This document shows, piece by piece, positions 1 to 7,555 of a stretch of DNA of 58,862 bases. The notes beneath the pieces were generated by a model, which was not told the origin of the DNA, did no database searches, and was given only the letters and a program-made list of their open reading frames with translations. A program made the position numbers and the translations under genes. The DNA is from Hyphomicrobiales bacterium (GTDB lineage: Bacteria > Pseudomonadota > Alphaproteobacteria > Rhizobiales > Xanthobacteraceae): contig JAJPKK010000160.1 of the NCBI GenBank assembly GCA_021323775.1, forward strand, positions 1 to 58,862, written 5' to 3'. Position 1 is the stretch's first letter. The number at the start of each line of letters is the position of its first letter.

Positions 1-724
1 ATCTTGCGGCCAGCAGCCGGTCGGCGACTTTGGCGAGGGCGCCTGGATCTGCCGCCATCGCCGCCGGCACCGCGGCCTCGGCAGATGATGGCATCCGCAC
101 ATCCGCAACGAGCGGCTGCTCTTGCAGCCAGGCGTCGTAGCACATGTAGACCGGCCCCTGCGGCTCCGTCATCATCGCCGCATAGGCGCGCGCAAAAGAG
201 TCCGGCACTCCCTCGATGCTGCCGGGCTGATAATCCCACTTAACGTAGTGGCGGACCTGTTCGCCCTGAACGTTGGCCGTGTGGATCCAGTCGATGAAGG
301 GCCGGCGCTTGCTCTCATCCATGGGGCCGGTGGCGCCGATCACGAAAATGGGCGCGCGGTCCATATAGGCATAGTAGATGCCCATCGTCGCGTGAAGCAA
401 CCCGACCACGTCGTGGACGATCGCCACCATGGGTTTGCCGGTCGCCTTGGCGTATCCGTGAGCGATCTGCACCGCGATCTTCTCATGCTGACAAAGCAGC
501 ATGGGCGGATTGTTGCCGCCGTAGTTGACAAGCGAATCGTGCAGGCCGCGGTAGCTCGCCCCTGGATTGAGGGCGATATACGGGAATCCGAACTGCTTGA
601 TCAGGTCGACGATGACGTCCGATTGCCAACGTCTTTTGGCGTATGCACCCTTTCGACTGGTTTCGCTGTCACCTCTCTGTGCATCTGTCGCGATCTCATT
701 CATGTCTTGCTCTTCGGCATTCAT
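1..724 (-). CDS. Thiamine pyrophosphate-binding enzyme (acetolactate synthase-like), N-terminal part
   Basis: This is the first 241 codons of a TPP-dependent enzyme that runs off the left edge of the window. The N-terminal pyrimidine-binding domain is clear: residues 37-57 resemble the family's opening helix and NPG turn, and the motif CQHEKIAVQIAHGYAK supplies the expected catalytic Glu at about residue 81. The conserved stretch GATGPMDESKRRPFIDW follows. The ATG overlaps the TGA of the upstream gene as ATGA, so the two are translationally coupled. Family members decarboxylate or ligate 2-keto acids. The coupling to a Bug-type receptor suggests an imported organic acid as substrate, which is inference. 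The PP and FAD/middle domains lie outside the window, so the subfamily cannot be decided. Confidence 0.85.
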   Translation of the reverse strand, partial: MNAEEQDMNEIATDAQRGDSETSRKGAYAKRRWQSDVIVDLIKQFGFPYIALNPGASYRGLHDSLVNYGGNNPPMLLCQHEKIAVQIAHGYAKATGKPMVAIVHDVVGLLHATMGIYYAYMDRAPIFVIGATGPMDESKRRPFIDWIHTANVQGEQVRHYVKWDYQPGSIEGVPDSFARAYAAMMTEPQGPVYMCYDAWLQEQPLVADVRMPSSAEAAVPAAMAADPGALAKVADRLLAAR

Positions 725-1758
725 GATGCATCGAACGCCTTAGCGACGAGATCGACTATATTTTTCGGAGTCTTGATGATGGCGTCGCTGTATTTCTGCA
801 CCTCGACGCCCGGCGTCGGCTCGATATAGATGCTGCGCTTTTGCGCGTCGGCGAGAAAATCTTTGTCGACCACCACCTTGTCGAACGCGGCGCGCAGCGC
901 TGCCACCCGGTCGGCCGGAACGTTCTGCGGGGCCAGCAGCGCCCGGCCGATGGCGGCGCCGGCCGACACGAATTCGATCGCGGTTTTGGCGGTCGGATCC
1001 GCCACGATCTCCTGCATCAGCGGCACGTCTGGCAGCTCTGGCGTGCGCTTGAGGCCGGCCTGCAGCAGCGGGATAAAGGTCCCGTTATCGATGTTATCCT
1101 TGTCTTCGGCGCGCCAGGAATTCCATGCTTTCGAAACGAGATCGACCTCCCCGCGCAGCAGAGCGAGCGTATAGGCGGACGAGCCGTCATAGCCGCAGAT
1201 GATGTTGAGCGGCATCTTGGCGAGCACCTTGAGGGTTGCGGGATACTGGAAGCTCTGCGACGCGCGGCCGCTGCAGCCCACATTGGTCTTGCCCTTGAAC
1301 AGGTCTTCGGCTGAAGCGAGCCTGGAGCCTTTGTGCACCATGAAGGCGGTATTCACCGGCGCGAACGAGCCGATGTAGCTCATCTTGGTGACGTCCCAGC
1401 GCCCCTGCGCCGGATCCATGAGCTGCACATACGCGATGGTCTCGGGAAATAGCGAGATCATCGAGCCGTCTTTCGGTCCCTTGGCATAAAGGTAGGAAGC
1501 CGCCTTGGAGCCGGCGCCGCCCGGCATGCTCTGAACGATCACGGTCGGCTTGCCGGGAATATATTTGCCGATGTGGGCAGCAGCGAGCTGCGCGTAGAGG
1601 TCGTAGGACCCGCCGGGCGGATGCCCGATCAGGATTGTCAGCTCGTGGCTCTTGTAGAAGTTCTCGACCGTCTGGCCTGCGGCCGGCACTGCGATGCAAA
1701 TTGCCGCCGCCGAGGCAAGCGCCGCCGCGACAAGGCTCCGCCGAGGGAAAGCCGTCAT
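721..1758 (-). CDS. Bug/TctC-family periplasmic substrate-binding protein
   Basis: This 345-residue exported receptor is related to the tripartite tricarboxylate transporter (TctC/Bug) family, which captures carboxylates or related small molecules in the periplasm. Residues 1-29 form a signal peptide ending near PAAG. The early motif LTILIGHPPGGSYDLYAQ and the following PTVIVQSMPGGAGSKAASYLY are typical of the family. The chosen ATG has AAGGAG five bases upstream; a longer reading from 1884 lacks a ribosome site and would bury the signal peptide. The stop overlaps the start of the TPP enzyme. No TctA or TctB membrane gene is nearby, so it is an orphan receptor, as is common for Bug proteins. 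Confidence 0.88.
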   Translation of the reverse strand: MTAFPRRSLVAAALASAAAICIAVPAAGQTVENFYKSHELTILIGHPPGGSYDLYAQLAAAHIGKYIPGKPTVIVQSMPGGAGSKAASYLYAKGPKDGSMISLFPETIAYVQLMDPAQGRWDVTKMSYIGSFAPVNTAFMVHKGSRLASAEDLFKGKTNVGCSGRASQSFQYPATLKVLAKMPLNIICGYDGSSAYTLALLRGEVDLVSKAWNSWRAEDKDNIDNGTFIPLLQAGLKRTPELPDVPLMQEIVADPTAKTAIEFVSAGAAIGRALLAPQNVPADRVAALRAAFDKVVVDKDFLADAQKRSIYIEPTPGVEVQKYSDAIIKTPKNIVDLVAKAFDAS

Positions 1759-2062
1759 GGATGTCTCCTTGGTCGTCTTTGATGATTGCTTAATACTGAT
1801 GAAGCGCCACCGCAACGGGCGTGATCTCAGCAAGCGCGTGGCCGCGAAGCCCCTCCCGTTACCTTCACTTGTGAGCGCGGGCATCTCGCCTGCCCGTTGG
1901 CACGCATAAAAGATGCGTGCGGACGCGCGCGCTCAGGGGAGGGCAGGGAGCGATGCCGCACCGAAATGACGCTTGATCAAGGGCGTGAACGGGCGAGAAT
2001 CCGATCGAGCACCAGCGGCGTCTGCGATATTGCAAGCAAAAATTGCCGGAGGAGGAAACCAA

Positions 2063-3151
2063 ATGACGACACGCAGAAGCTTCCTGAAAGGAGCGGGCGC
2101 GGCAGGCATTACCTTCTGCGGCTGCGGCCGGCGGGGCGCCGCACGCGCTCAGGAGCCTGAGCACCGCCTGCCGGTCATGATCAAGGGCAAGCGGATCAAG
2201 ACGATCGACGTGCACTCGCATTGCTTGTTCCACGACGCCGTCGATCTGATGGGGGATGAGGCGCGCAATGTGTTCGTGCCAGTCAAAGGCGCGGAAAACC
2301 AGTACATCGTCATTGCCGAGCGCCTCAAGCAGATGGACGCAATGGCGATCGACATGGAAGTGCTGTCCATCAATCCGTTCTGGTATCGCAAGGACCGCGA
2401 TACCGCCGCCGCAATCGTCAAGATGCAGAATGAGAAGCTTGCGGAGCTGTGCGCCTCGCAACCCGAACGTTTTGCAGCCTTTGCATCGCTGGCCCTGCAA
2501 TTCCCCGATCTCGCGGTTCAGCAGCTCGAGGATGCGGTGAAAAAGCTTGGTCTGCGGGGCGCGCAGATCGGCGGCAGCGTAGCCGGCGAAGACTTTTCGA
2601 ACCCCAAGTTTCACCCGGTCTGGGCGAAGGCCGAAGAGCTGGGCGCCGTGCTGTTCATTCACCCACAGAGCACGCCGGAGCTTGCCAGGCGCTTCCAGGG
2701 CAGCGGCTGGCTGTCGAACACGATCGGCAACCCGCTCGATACCACCATCGCGCTTTCGCACCTGATCTTCGAAGGCACGCTCGACCGCTTCCCCGGGTTG
2801 AAAATTCTGGCGGCGCATGGCGGCGGCTATCTCGCCTCCTACGCGGCGCGCTCGGATCACGCCTGTTTTGTGGCCCCGCCCGGCGCATGCAATCCGGACA
2901 TCAAGCTGAAGAAGCAGCCGACGGAATATTTGCGTCAGCTCTATTTCGACGCCCTGGTCTTTACTCCGGAGGCGCTGCGCCATCTCGTGGCGCAGGTCGG
3001 CGCCAGCCAGGTCATGCTCGGCAGCGACCACCCGTTCGTGTGGGAGCAACATCCGGTGGATCGCATCTTCGCGGCGACGACCCTCGCCGACGACGAGAAG
3101 GCGGCGATCCTGGGCGGCAACGCCGCGCGGCTGCTGGGGATCAAAGTGTAG
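2063..3151 (+). CDS. Tat-exported amidohydrolase (ACMSD-like)
   Basis: This is a 362-residue metal-dependent amidohydrolase of the amidohydrolase_2 family, related to aminocarboxymuconate-semialdehyde decarboxylase. It starts with a twin-arginine signal (TTRRSFLKG) and a hydrophobic stretch to about residue 30. Metal-binding features are the HSH pair at residues 51 and 53, a His in VLFIHP, the motif AAHGGGYL and the Asp in GSDHPF. The ATG is preceded by GGAGGAGGAAACC. It is divergent from the Bug receptor and TPP enzyme, so they may share a pathway. A paralog without the signal lies at 40013-41083. The reaction is probably decarboxylation or hydrolysis of a carboxylated ring or ring-cleavage product; the substrate is unknown. 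Confidence 0.88.
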   Translation: MTTRRSFLKGAGAAGITFCGCGRRGAARAQEPEHRLPVMIKGKRIKTIDVHSHCLFHDAVDLMGDEARNVFVPVKGAENQYIVIAERLKQMDAMAIDMEVLSINPFWYRKDRDTAAAIVKMQNEKLAELCASQPERFAAFASLALQFPDLAVQQLEDAVKKLGLRGAQIGGSVAGEDFSNPKFHPVWAKAEELGAVLFIHPQSTPELARRFQGSGWLSNTIGNPLDTTIALSHLIFEGTLDRFPGLKILAAHGGGYLASYAARSDHACFVAPPGACNPDIKLKKQPTEYLRQLYFDALVFTPEALRHLVAQVGASQVMLGSDHPFVWEQHPVDRIFAATTLADDEKAAILGGNAARLLGIKV

Positions 3152-3159
3152 TTTGCAAT

Positions 3160-3735
3160 TCAGCCGAGCAACGTATCGCGGTAGACATCCTTGACAAGAC
3201 AGGTAAGGCCGAACTCCTGCAGGGTGAGTTCGTCAGCACCATAGAGCGCCTGCGATTGCCAGCCTTCGGCGGTACGGCGGTCAAAGGTGATTTCAATACG
3301 GTCCTGGCGGACCAGCAGAATGCACGTGCAGGACGGATGCGCGCGGTAGATGTCCCGCTTGCTTTCGATAACGCTCTTGTCGCTCTCGGATAGAATTTCG
3401 GCCACGAGGTAGAAGCGATCCGCGTAGCGCGGGTCCGGATTTTCATCTTCCCGGATCACTGCCACGTCGGGTTCCGGATCGTAAGGCACGGTGGATATGA
3501 TGTTCACGCCGATATCATGATAGGCCGTCAATGCCGGATTGTGCCGCCTAAGCGCGGCATTGAGGAGCGACTCCAGGTTACTCGCGATACGTTGATGGCG
3601 ACGATTCGGCGGAGTCGTCATCATTGGTACGCCCTCGACCAGTTCCCAATGTTCCTCGTCCGGCCGTGACGCAAGCCATGCACGGAACGAAGCAACCGAG
3701 AGGATCGGGGTACGCTGGCGCAGGGCGCCGGTCAT
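3160..3735 (-). CDS. Uma2 family endonuclease-like protein (DUF820)
   Basis: This 191-residue protein has the Uma2/DUF820 restriction-endonuclease-like fold. Typical elements are the N-terminal LSVASFRAWLASRPDEEHWELVEG segment, the PNRRHQRIASNLESLL helix, the core Asp in PEPDVAV and the following VAEILSESDKS. The family has a PD-(D/E)XK-type core but its cellular role is poorly defined. The start at 3735 has GGAGATAAAGGTC before it; an ATG at 3768 is also possible. It is convergent with the amidohydrolase, with only eight bases between stops. No toxin-antitoxin partner is visible next to it. Confidence 0.8.
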   Translation of the reverse strand: MTGALRQRTPILSVASFRAWLASRPDEEHWELVEGVPMMTTPPNRRHQRIASNLESLLNAALRRHNPALTAYHDIGVNIISTVPYDPEPDVAVIREDENPDPRYADRFYLVAEILSESDKSVIESKRDIYRAHPSCTCILLVRQDRIEITFDRRTAEGWQSQALYGADELTLQEFGLTCLVKDVYRDTLLG

Positions 3736-3956
3736 GACCTTTATCTCCACTTGCTCCGGCGGGAGCATGGGAAGCATAGCCACGGCCAACAGCGCAACAA
3801 GGTACATAGAGGCAGCACGTTGTCGCGGGGGTAGCGGTGAGTTTCATCCGCGGTCACGACGACGTGAAGCTAGCCATGGAACGACTGGGAATAAACCCTC
3901 CCCCTGGACAGTCTCCCCGGCAGTCGGCCCCTTATCGGCCACGAGGGAGAGAGCAT

Positions 3957-4907
3957 ATGGCACAGAGTGAACAGGACAGCATTGACCGGCGCGGCGCATT
4001 GGAATGCATGATCTGGGCCGGAACCGGCGTGTTATGGACGATGGTCGGCGGCGTACCGCGGTCATCGTCGCTGCTCGGAATTTCGGAAGCGAACGCGCAG
4101 GCCGCCAGCGGCTTCACGTTTCTGCAGATTTCCGACAGCCACATCGGCTTCAAAGCGCCGGCGAATCCGAATCCGATGGCGACGCTCGAGGAGGCTATCG
4201 CCAAGGTCGGGGCATTGCCGCAAAAGCCCGCCTTCATGCTTCACACCGGCGACATCACTCATTTATCCAAGCCCGATGAATTCGATAACGCCGATCAGGC
4301 GATCGGCAAGGCGCGGCTCGACACCTTCTACGTTCCGGGCGAACATGACATCGTCGATCCGGACCTCGGCAAGGCCTACCTGGAGCGCTACGGCAAACGG
4401 GTCCAGGCCAAAGGGACGGGCTGGTATTCATTCGACAAGAACGGCGTGCATTTCGTCGGCCTGGTCAACGTCGCAAACCTCAAGGCGGGCGGCATGGGCG
4501 CGCTCGGCGCCGAGCAGCTTGCGTGGCTCGCGGACGACCTGAAAGGCAAATCGGCGTCGACGCCGATCGTGCTGTTTGCCCATATCCCGCTGTGGACCGT
4601 GGCGGAGAACTGGGGTTGGGGAACCGACGATGCCGCCCAGGCGCTCGGCCTCGTCAAGCGTTTCGGCTCGGTGACGGTGCTCAACGGCCATATCCATCAG
4701 ATCATGCAGAAGGTCGAAGGCGCGGTAACGTTCCACACCGCACGCTCCACGGCCTTCCCGCAGCCGGCCCCTGGCAGCGCGCCGTCGCCCGGCCCGATGC
4801 GGGTGCCCGACGACAAGCTGCGCACGGTCCTCGGCATTACCACCGTCGAGGTGAAACGAGGCACTCAGCCCCTTGCGATCACCGACAGCGAACTCGTCAA
4901 GGCGTGA
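3957..4907 (+). CDS. Exported calcineurin-like metallophosphoesterase
   Basis: This is a 316-residue metallophosphoesterase. An N-terminal DRRGALECMIWAG segment resembles a Tat signal, followed by a hydrophobic stretch ending near NAQA. The metal-binding blocks are DSH in QISDSHIGF, GD in LHTGDITHL, GEHD where most relatives have GNHD, FAHIPLW and the GHIH of LNGHIHQ. The ATG at 3957 follows GAGGGAGAGAGCAT; an earlier ATG at 3837 would add 40 residues that do not look like this family. A small cupredoxin follows on the same strand, and the pair probably acts together in the periplasm. The substrate is unknown. Confidence 0.87.
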   Translation: MAQSEQDSIDRRGALECMIWAGTGVLWTMVGGVPRSSSLLGISEANAQAASGFTFLQISDSHIGFKAPANPNPMATLEEAIAKVGALPQKPAFMLHTGDITHLSKPDEFDNADQAIGKARLDTFYVPGEHDIVDPDLGKAYLERYGKRVQAKGTGWYSFDKNGVHFVGLVNVANLKAGGMGALGAEQLAWLADDLKGKSASTPIVLFAHIPLWTVAENWGWGTDDAAQALGLVKRFGSVTVLNGHIHQIMQKVEGAVTFHTARSTAFPQPAPGSAPSPGPMRVPDDKLRTVLGITTVEVKRGTQPLAITDSELVKA

Positions 4908-5066
4908 TTCCACGACTGAGGCCTATAGCGGATCCCGGTCACGTTGAACCAAGTGTCCAGGGTCATCGCCGGGCTCGTCGCTTTTGGGAATTCATCCGGG
5001 GGCCATCCACGCCTCGCTTAATGAGGCTCAACAAGAAGGACGTGGATGCCCGCGACCATCATCCAT

Positions 5067-5101
5067 CCCTTGCCCTCGCCCCCTTGCGGGGAGGGTAAGG
5101 G
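5067..5101. repeat. GC-rich palindromic intergenic repeat
   Basis: An inverted repeat has arms CCCTTGCCCTC and GAGGGTAAGGG around a short GC-rich loop, between the metallophosphoesterase and the cupredoxin. Similar hairpins occur at about 5844-5883, 10325-10460, 33246-33292 and 42185-42230. No T-run follows, so it is not a standard terminator. Confidence 0.6.
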
Positions 5102-5176
5102 AAGGGAACCGGGGCGGGCATAACGCGAAGGACGGGTCGGTCGGACCCCACTCCCCAGCAACGAAGGCACTCTCAC

Positions 5177-5512
5177 ATGTCTCTCATATACGACAGCCTC
5201 CGCGCATTCGCGGCGGGCGCGGCGGTGTGCTGCGCTGTCTACGGGGCGCTCGCCCAGTCCGGCGAAACGCACCTCACCATCGACAATTTCACCTTCAAGC
5301 CCGACGTCATCACGGTCCCGGCCGGAACCAAGATCGTATGGGAGAACGACGACGACATTCCGCATTCGATCGTCGAGACAACGGGCAAGTTCCGCTCTCC
5401 CGCGCTCGACACAGAGGATAAATTCAGCTTCACCTTCGATAAGGCCGGCAGCTACGAATATTTCTGCGGCCTGCATCCGCACATGAAGGGCAAGGTTGTC
5501 GTGATGCCGTGA
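5177..5512 (+). CDS. Periplasmic cupredoxin (plastocyanin/amicyanin-like)
   Basis: This 111-residue blue-copper protein has a signal peptide of about 26 residues ending near GALA. The mature part is a single cupredoxin domain. All four type 1 copper ligands are visible: His in DIPHSIV, then Cys, His and Met in YFCGLHPHMKG near the C terminus. Such proteins carry single electrons in the periplasm. It lies downstream of the exported metallophosphoesterase, about 270 bases away with a palindromic repeat between them, so co-transcription is possible but not shown. Confidence 0.9.
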   Translation: MSLIYDSLRAFAAGAAVCCAVYGALAQSGETHLTIDNFTFKPDVITVPAGTKIVWENDDDIPHSIVETTGKFRSPALDTEDKFSFTFDKAGSYEYFCGLHPHMKGKVVVMP

Positions 5513-5572
5513 ATCCTATATTTCGATACAATGATCCCCTTCTCCAAAGTCATGGCCGAGCTGGTCTCCATT

Positions 5573-5802
5573 GGCGCTAACTTAACGCAGGCGCTGACCC
5601 AGAGATTCCATCGCCTGAAGATGCAGGACCGCATTGATCGCTTGGATGCCGGAAAGCCTGGGCTGCAACGGCTGTCAAGGGCGCTTCGCGCCGCGGAGCG
5701 GGTTTACCCCTTGACAGCCGTTGCAGCCAAGGCTGCTTGCTCTGCAAGCGATCAAGGCGGTCCTGCATCTTCCGGACAACCGAAACGCGCTAAGTTAGCG
5801 CC
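5573..5802. repeat. Large imperfect palindrome (about 230 bp), MITE-like
   Basis: The two halves are inverted copies. GGCTGCAACGGCTGTCAAGG at 5661-5680 matches exactly in reverse complement at 5709-5728. GAAGATGCAGGACCGC at 5617-5632 matches at 5757-5772, on the same centre near 5694. The outer ends GGCGCTAACTTA and TAAGTTAGCGCC are also inverted copies, with a small indel in one arm. The only open frames are chance frames that mirror each other. It follows the cupredoxin stop directly and could act as a transcript-end hairpin, or be a non-autonomous mobile element. Confidence 0.8.
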
Positions 5803-5843
5803 TATGGGGCTCGTCCCCGCCCTCCGCGTCTTGCTTGCTTCCC

Positions 5844-5883
5844 CCTCCTACCCTCCCCCGCATGCATCGGAGGGTAGGGAGGA
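5844..5883. repeat. GC-rich palindromic intergenic repeat
   Basis: The arms CTCCTACCCTCC and GGAGGGTAGGGAG surround a GCATGCAT-type loop. It has the same general form as the hairpin at 5067-5101 and lies upstream of the transporter-like gene. Confidence 0.55.
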
Positions 5884-5983
5884 GAAGCCCGGCGACAAGC
5901 GCGAGCATGACGACAACGGATGTGATTCGTTCTCAAGGAACATGCCATGTCGCGTCCGTGCTGCATTTCGCGATGTCATGTGA

Positions 5984-6784
5984 ATGGCGCACCCTAGATC
6001 CCGATCGGCCGCATGCGTCGCCGTGGCTCTCGTTTTGCATGTCGCGCCGGCCGGTGCGGCCAAAGAATGCACGCAGACGGGTGCACCGATCGCGACCGAC
6101 CGGCCGGACGTCACCAATTCCAGCGTCGTTGTGCCGGTCGGTAGCCTGCAGAACGAGAACGGAGCCAATGTGAGCGGGCATACCGGCGCCGATATCTTTG
6201 ACGGCGCCAATAGCCGCTGGCGCCTCGGCATTCTGCCCTGCTTCGAGGTATTGATTGACCTGCCGAACTATCAGAGCGCATTCCACGGCCCTGGCGCTTC
6301 GGGCTTCGGCAACGCGGCCCCGGCGTTCAAATGGCAGATCAGTCCGCTGCCCGGCAAGGTTGATCTCTCGATGACTGTTGGAGCCGGGGTCCCGACCGGG
6401 GCCTTGGCGGTCGCGGGTCGTGGCGTGCAGCCCTATCTGCAGTTTCCGTGGTCGGTGGACCTCGGCGACGGCTGGGCGATTACCGGCATGGTGACCAATT
6501 TTTTCACACCAGAAAATACCGCAAACAAGTATTCCAACCAATCTACTTTCGTGATCGAAAAGGAATTCGGCGAGCGCTATTTTCTGTTTGTCGAGTATGT
6601 CGGCGACTTGCCGGTCAACGGCGGCGCCAGCCACCTCTTCAATTCCGGCGGCGGCTATCGCATCACCGAAACCCAGCAGGTCGATTTCCACATCGGATTT
6701 GGCCTCAACCGCAATGCGCCGACTTATATTTTTGGGGTGGGGTACTCGTTTCGGCTGGATGGGCTGTTTAAGTCAAGGCTCTGA
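5984..6784 (+). CDS. Outer-membrane transporter-like protein (MetA-pathway phenol degradation family)
   Basis: This 266-residue exported protein has a signal peptide of about 25 residues ending near AGAA. The motif IATDRPDVTNSS just after it is characteristic of the transporter-like family (Phenol_MetA_deg) of outer-membrane beta-barrels. The rest alternates glycine- and aromatic-rich strands and ends with VGYSFRLDGLFKSRL. Family members are often near aromatic or hydrocarbon catabolic genes, but direct evidence of substrate is scarce. It stands alone here, about 470 bases after the cupredoxin. The start is the first ATG with a plausible signal peptide. Confidence 0.7.
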   Translation: MAHPRSRSAACVAVALVLHVAPAGAAKECTQTGAPIATDRPDVTNSSVVVPVGSLQNENGANVSGHTGADIFDGANSRWRLGILPCFEVLIDLPNYQSAFHGPGASGFGNAAPAFKWQISPLPGKVDLSMTVGAGVPTGALAVAGRGVQPYLQFPWSVDLGDGWAITGMVTNFFTPENTANKYSNQSTFVIEKEFGERYFLFVEYVGDLPVNGGASHLFNSGGGYRITETQQVDFHIGFGLNRNAPTYIFGVGYSFRLDGLFKSRL

Positions 6785-6835
6785 GCGCCGCTTTTGCGCC
6801 GCAGGGGGGCAGTCGTCCGTGAAGAATCGGATTTT

Positions 6836-6986
6836 ATGCTGTGGCCGATTTTGGCCGCGCGAGGATCGCTACGGGACGGGCACTAAAGTCCTCAGGCGGC
6901 TGACGACGCCCTCTATGCTGTGGCTGGTTTTGGCGGCGCGAAGACCGCGACAAGGACGAGGCACAATAAAAATCTCAGCCACCTGA
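6836..6986. repeat. Imperfect tandem duplication in an intergenic region
   Basis: A segment starting ATGCTGTGGCCGATTTTGGC at 6836 recurs in diverged form as ATGCTGTGGCTGGTTTTGGC at 6915. Each copy is about 65-70 bases, and both end in a CAGCC-type or CAGGCGG-type motif followed by TGA. There is no gene in this stretch of about 235 bases. Confidence 0.5.
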
Positions 6987-7019
6987 TGGGCAACGGTGCG
7001 AAGAGCGGCGTCGCCCACC

Positions 7020-7553
7020 CTACGGAGCCTGGCCCTGCGTCTTCAGACTGGCCAAAATCTCCTCCAGCGCGCCGTCCGCGAGGGCGCGGATCTCATCATG
7101 GGTGCGGTCCTGGATCGGGTGCGCAACGAATACCACCGCAGGATCGTAGCCGAGGGCCTGGCTCTGCGCCGCCGCCGCGACCTTGAATTCCATGGTCGCA
7201 ACCCCGACCGCCACAACGCCTAGCTGCTCAAGTCCCCTGAGGTCATGCATACAGCACGACGTGCAGGAGCCTCAATCAGCCAAGCCTTCGACGACCAGGT
7301 CGCATTCGGACTTGATCTGCTGCTTCAATTCAAGCGGCGCCAGATGGGCGAAGTGCTTCTTGCGATAGCGCTTCACCACATGGCCGCGGCCGGTCAAAAG
7401 CTCATCGAGGCGGTCCAGAAACTCATCGCCGCGCATCTTCGCGATGTCGAGGAGGCCGATCGTCTTTCCGGCGATCGATTGCGGCCGCACCAGGCGCGGC
7501 TGCATAGCCGGCGCCGTCTCGGCTGTGGGATCGAGGAGAATGTTTTCCGGCAT
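7020..7553 (-). CDS. UGSC-family selenoprotein with in-frame TGA (Sec) at codon 94
   Basis: Read through the TGA at 7274-7272, this gene encodes 177 residues. The first 93 (ILLDPTAE at the N terminus, then GKTIGLLDIAKMRGDEFLDR and VKRYRKKHF) match the N-terminal half of the UGSC family, named after its Sec-Gly-Ser-Cys motif. The codon after EGLAD is TGA, followed directly by GSCTSCCMHDL in the same frame. The next stop comes only after a complete C-terminal half (VAVGVATMEFKVAAAAQSQALGYDPAVVFVAHPIQDR). The TGA thus sits exactly at the motif position, which argues for selenocysteine rather than a frameshift or pseudogene. The start lies two bases after the upstream gene's stop, with AGGGAG nearby. 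The biochemical function is unknown; the Sec and Cys residues imply a redox role. A standard caller would report two short ORFs. Confidence 0.87.
7227..7241 (-). promoter_or_regulatory. Candidate bacterial SECIS hairpin downstream of the UGA
   Basis: On the coding strand CTCAG-GGGAC-TTGAG can form a five-pair stem (one G-U) with an apical loop that begins with G. The loop is about 35 bases after the UGA, near the outer limit usually accepted for bacterial SECIS elements. GCTG before and CAGC after could extend the stem across a one-sided bulge. A closer hairpin, GCAC-GTC-GTGC, has its loop only 11 bases from the UGA. Which one SelB would use cannot be decided by eye. Confidence 0.4.
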
Positions 7554-7555
7554 CG

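Noticed and set aside
122-829. 235-codon plus-strand frame at the left end
   Set aside because: It is the complement of the TPP enzyme, whose minus-strand reading shows clear family motifs.
1865-3052. Long minus-strand frame (395 codons) opposite the amidohydrolase
   Set aside because: It is the antisense of a confidently assigned gene, has no recognisable domain and shows the codon-bias shadow expected in high-GC DNA.
3734-3970. Upstream extension of the metallophosphoesterase to 3837
   Set aside because: The extra residues have no family similarity and would precede the Tat-like signal. A ribosome site is present at 3957.
5577-5983. Small ORFs inside the 230-bp palindrome
   Set aside because: The two predicted peptides mirror each other because the DNA is an inverted repeat. 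Neither has a ribosome site or known homolog.
7020-7553. UGSC gene broken by a nonsense mutation (pseudogene)
   Set aside because: The stop is TGA at precisely the Sec position, both halves are intact and in the same frame, and the gene is tightly linked to its partner. A random stop would rarely fall there.
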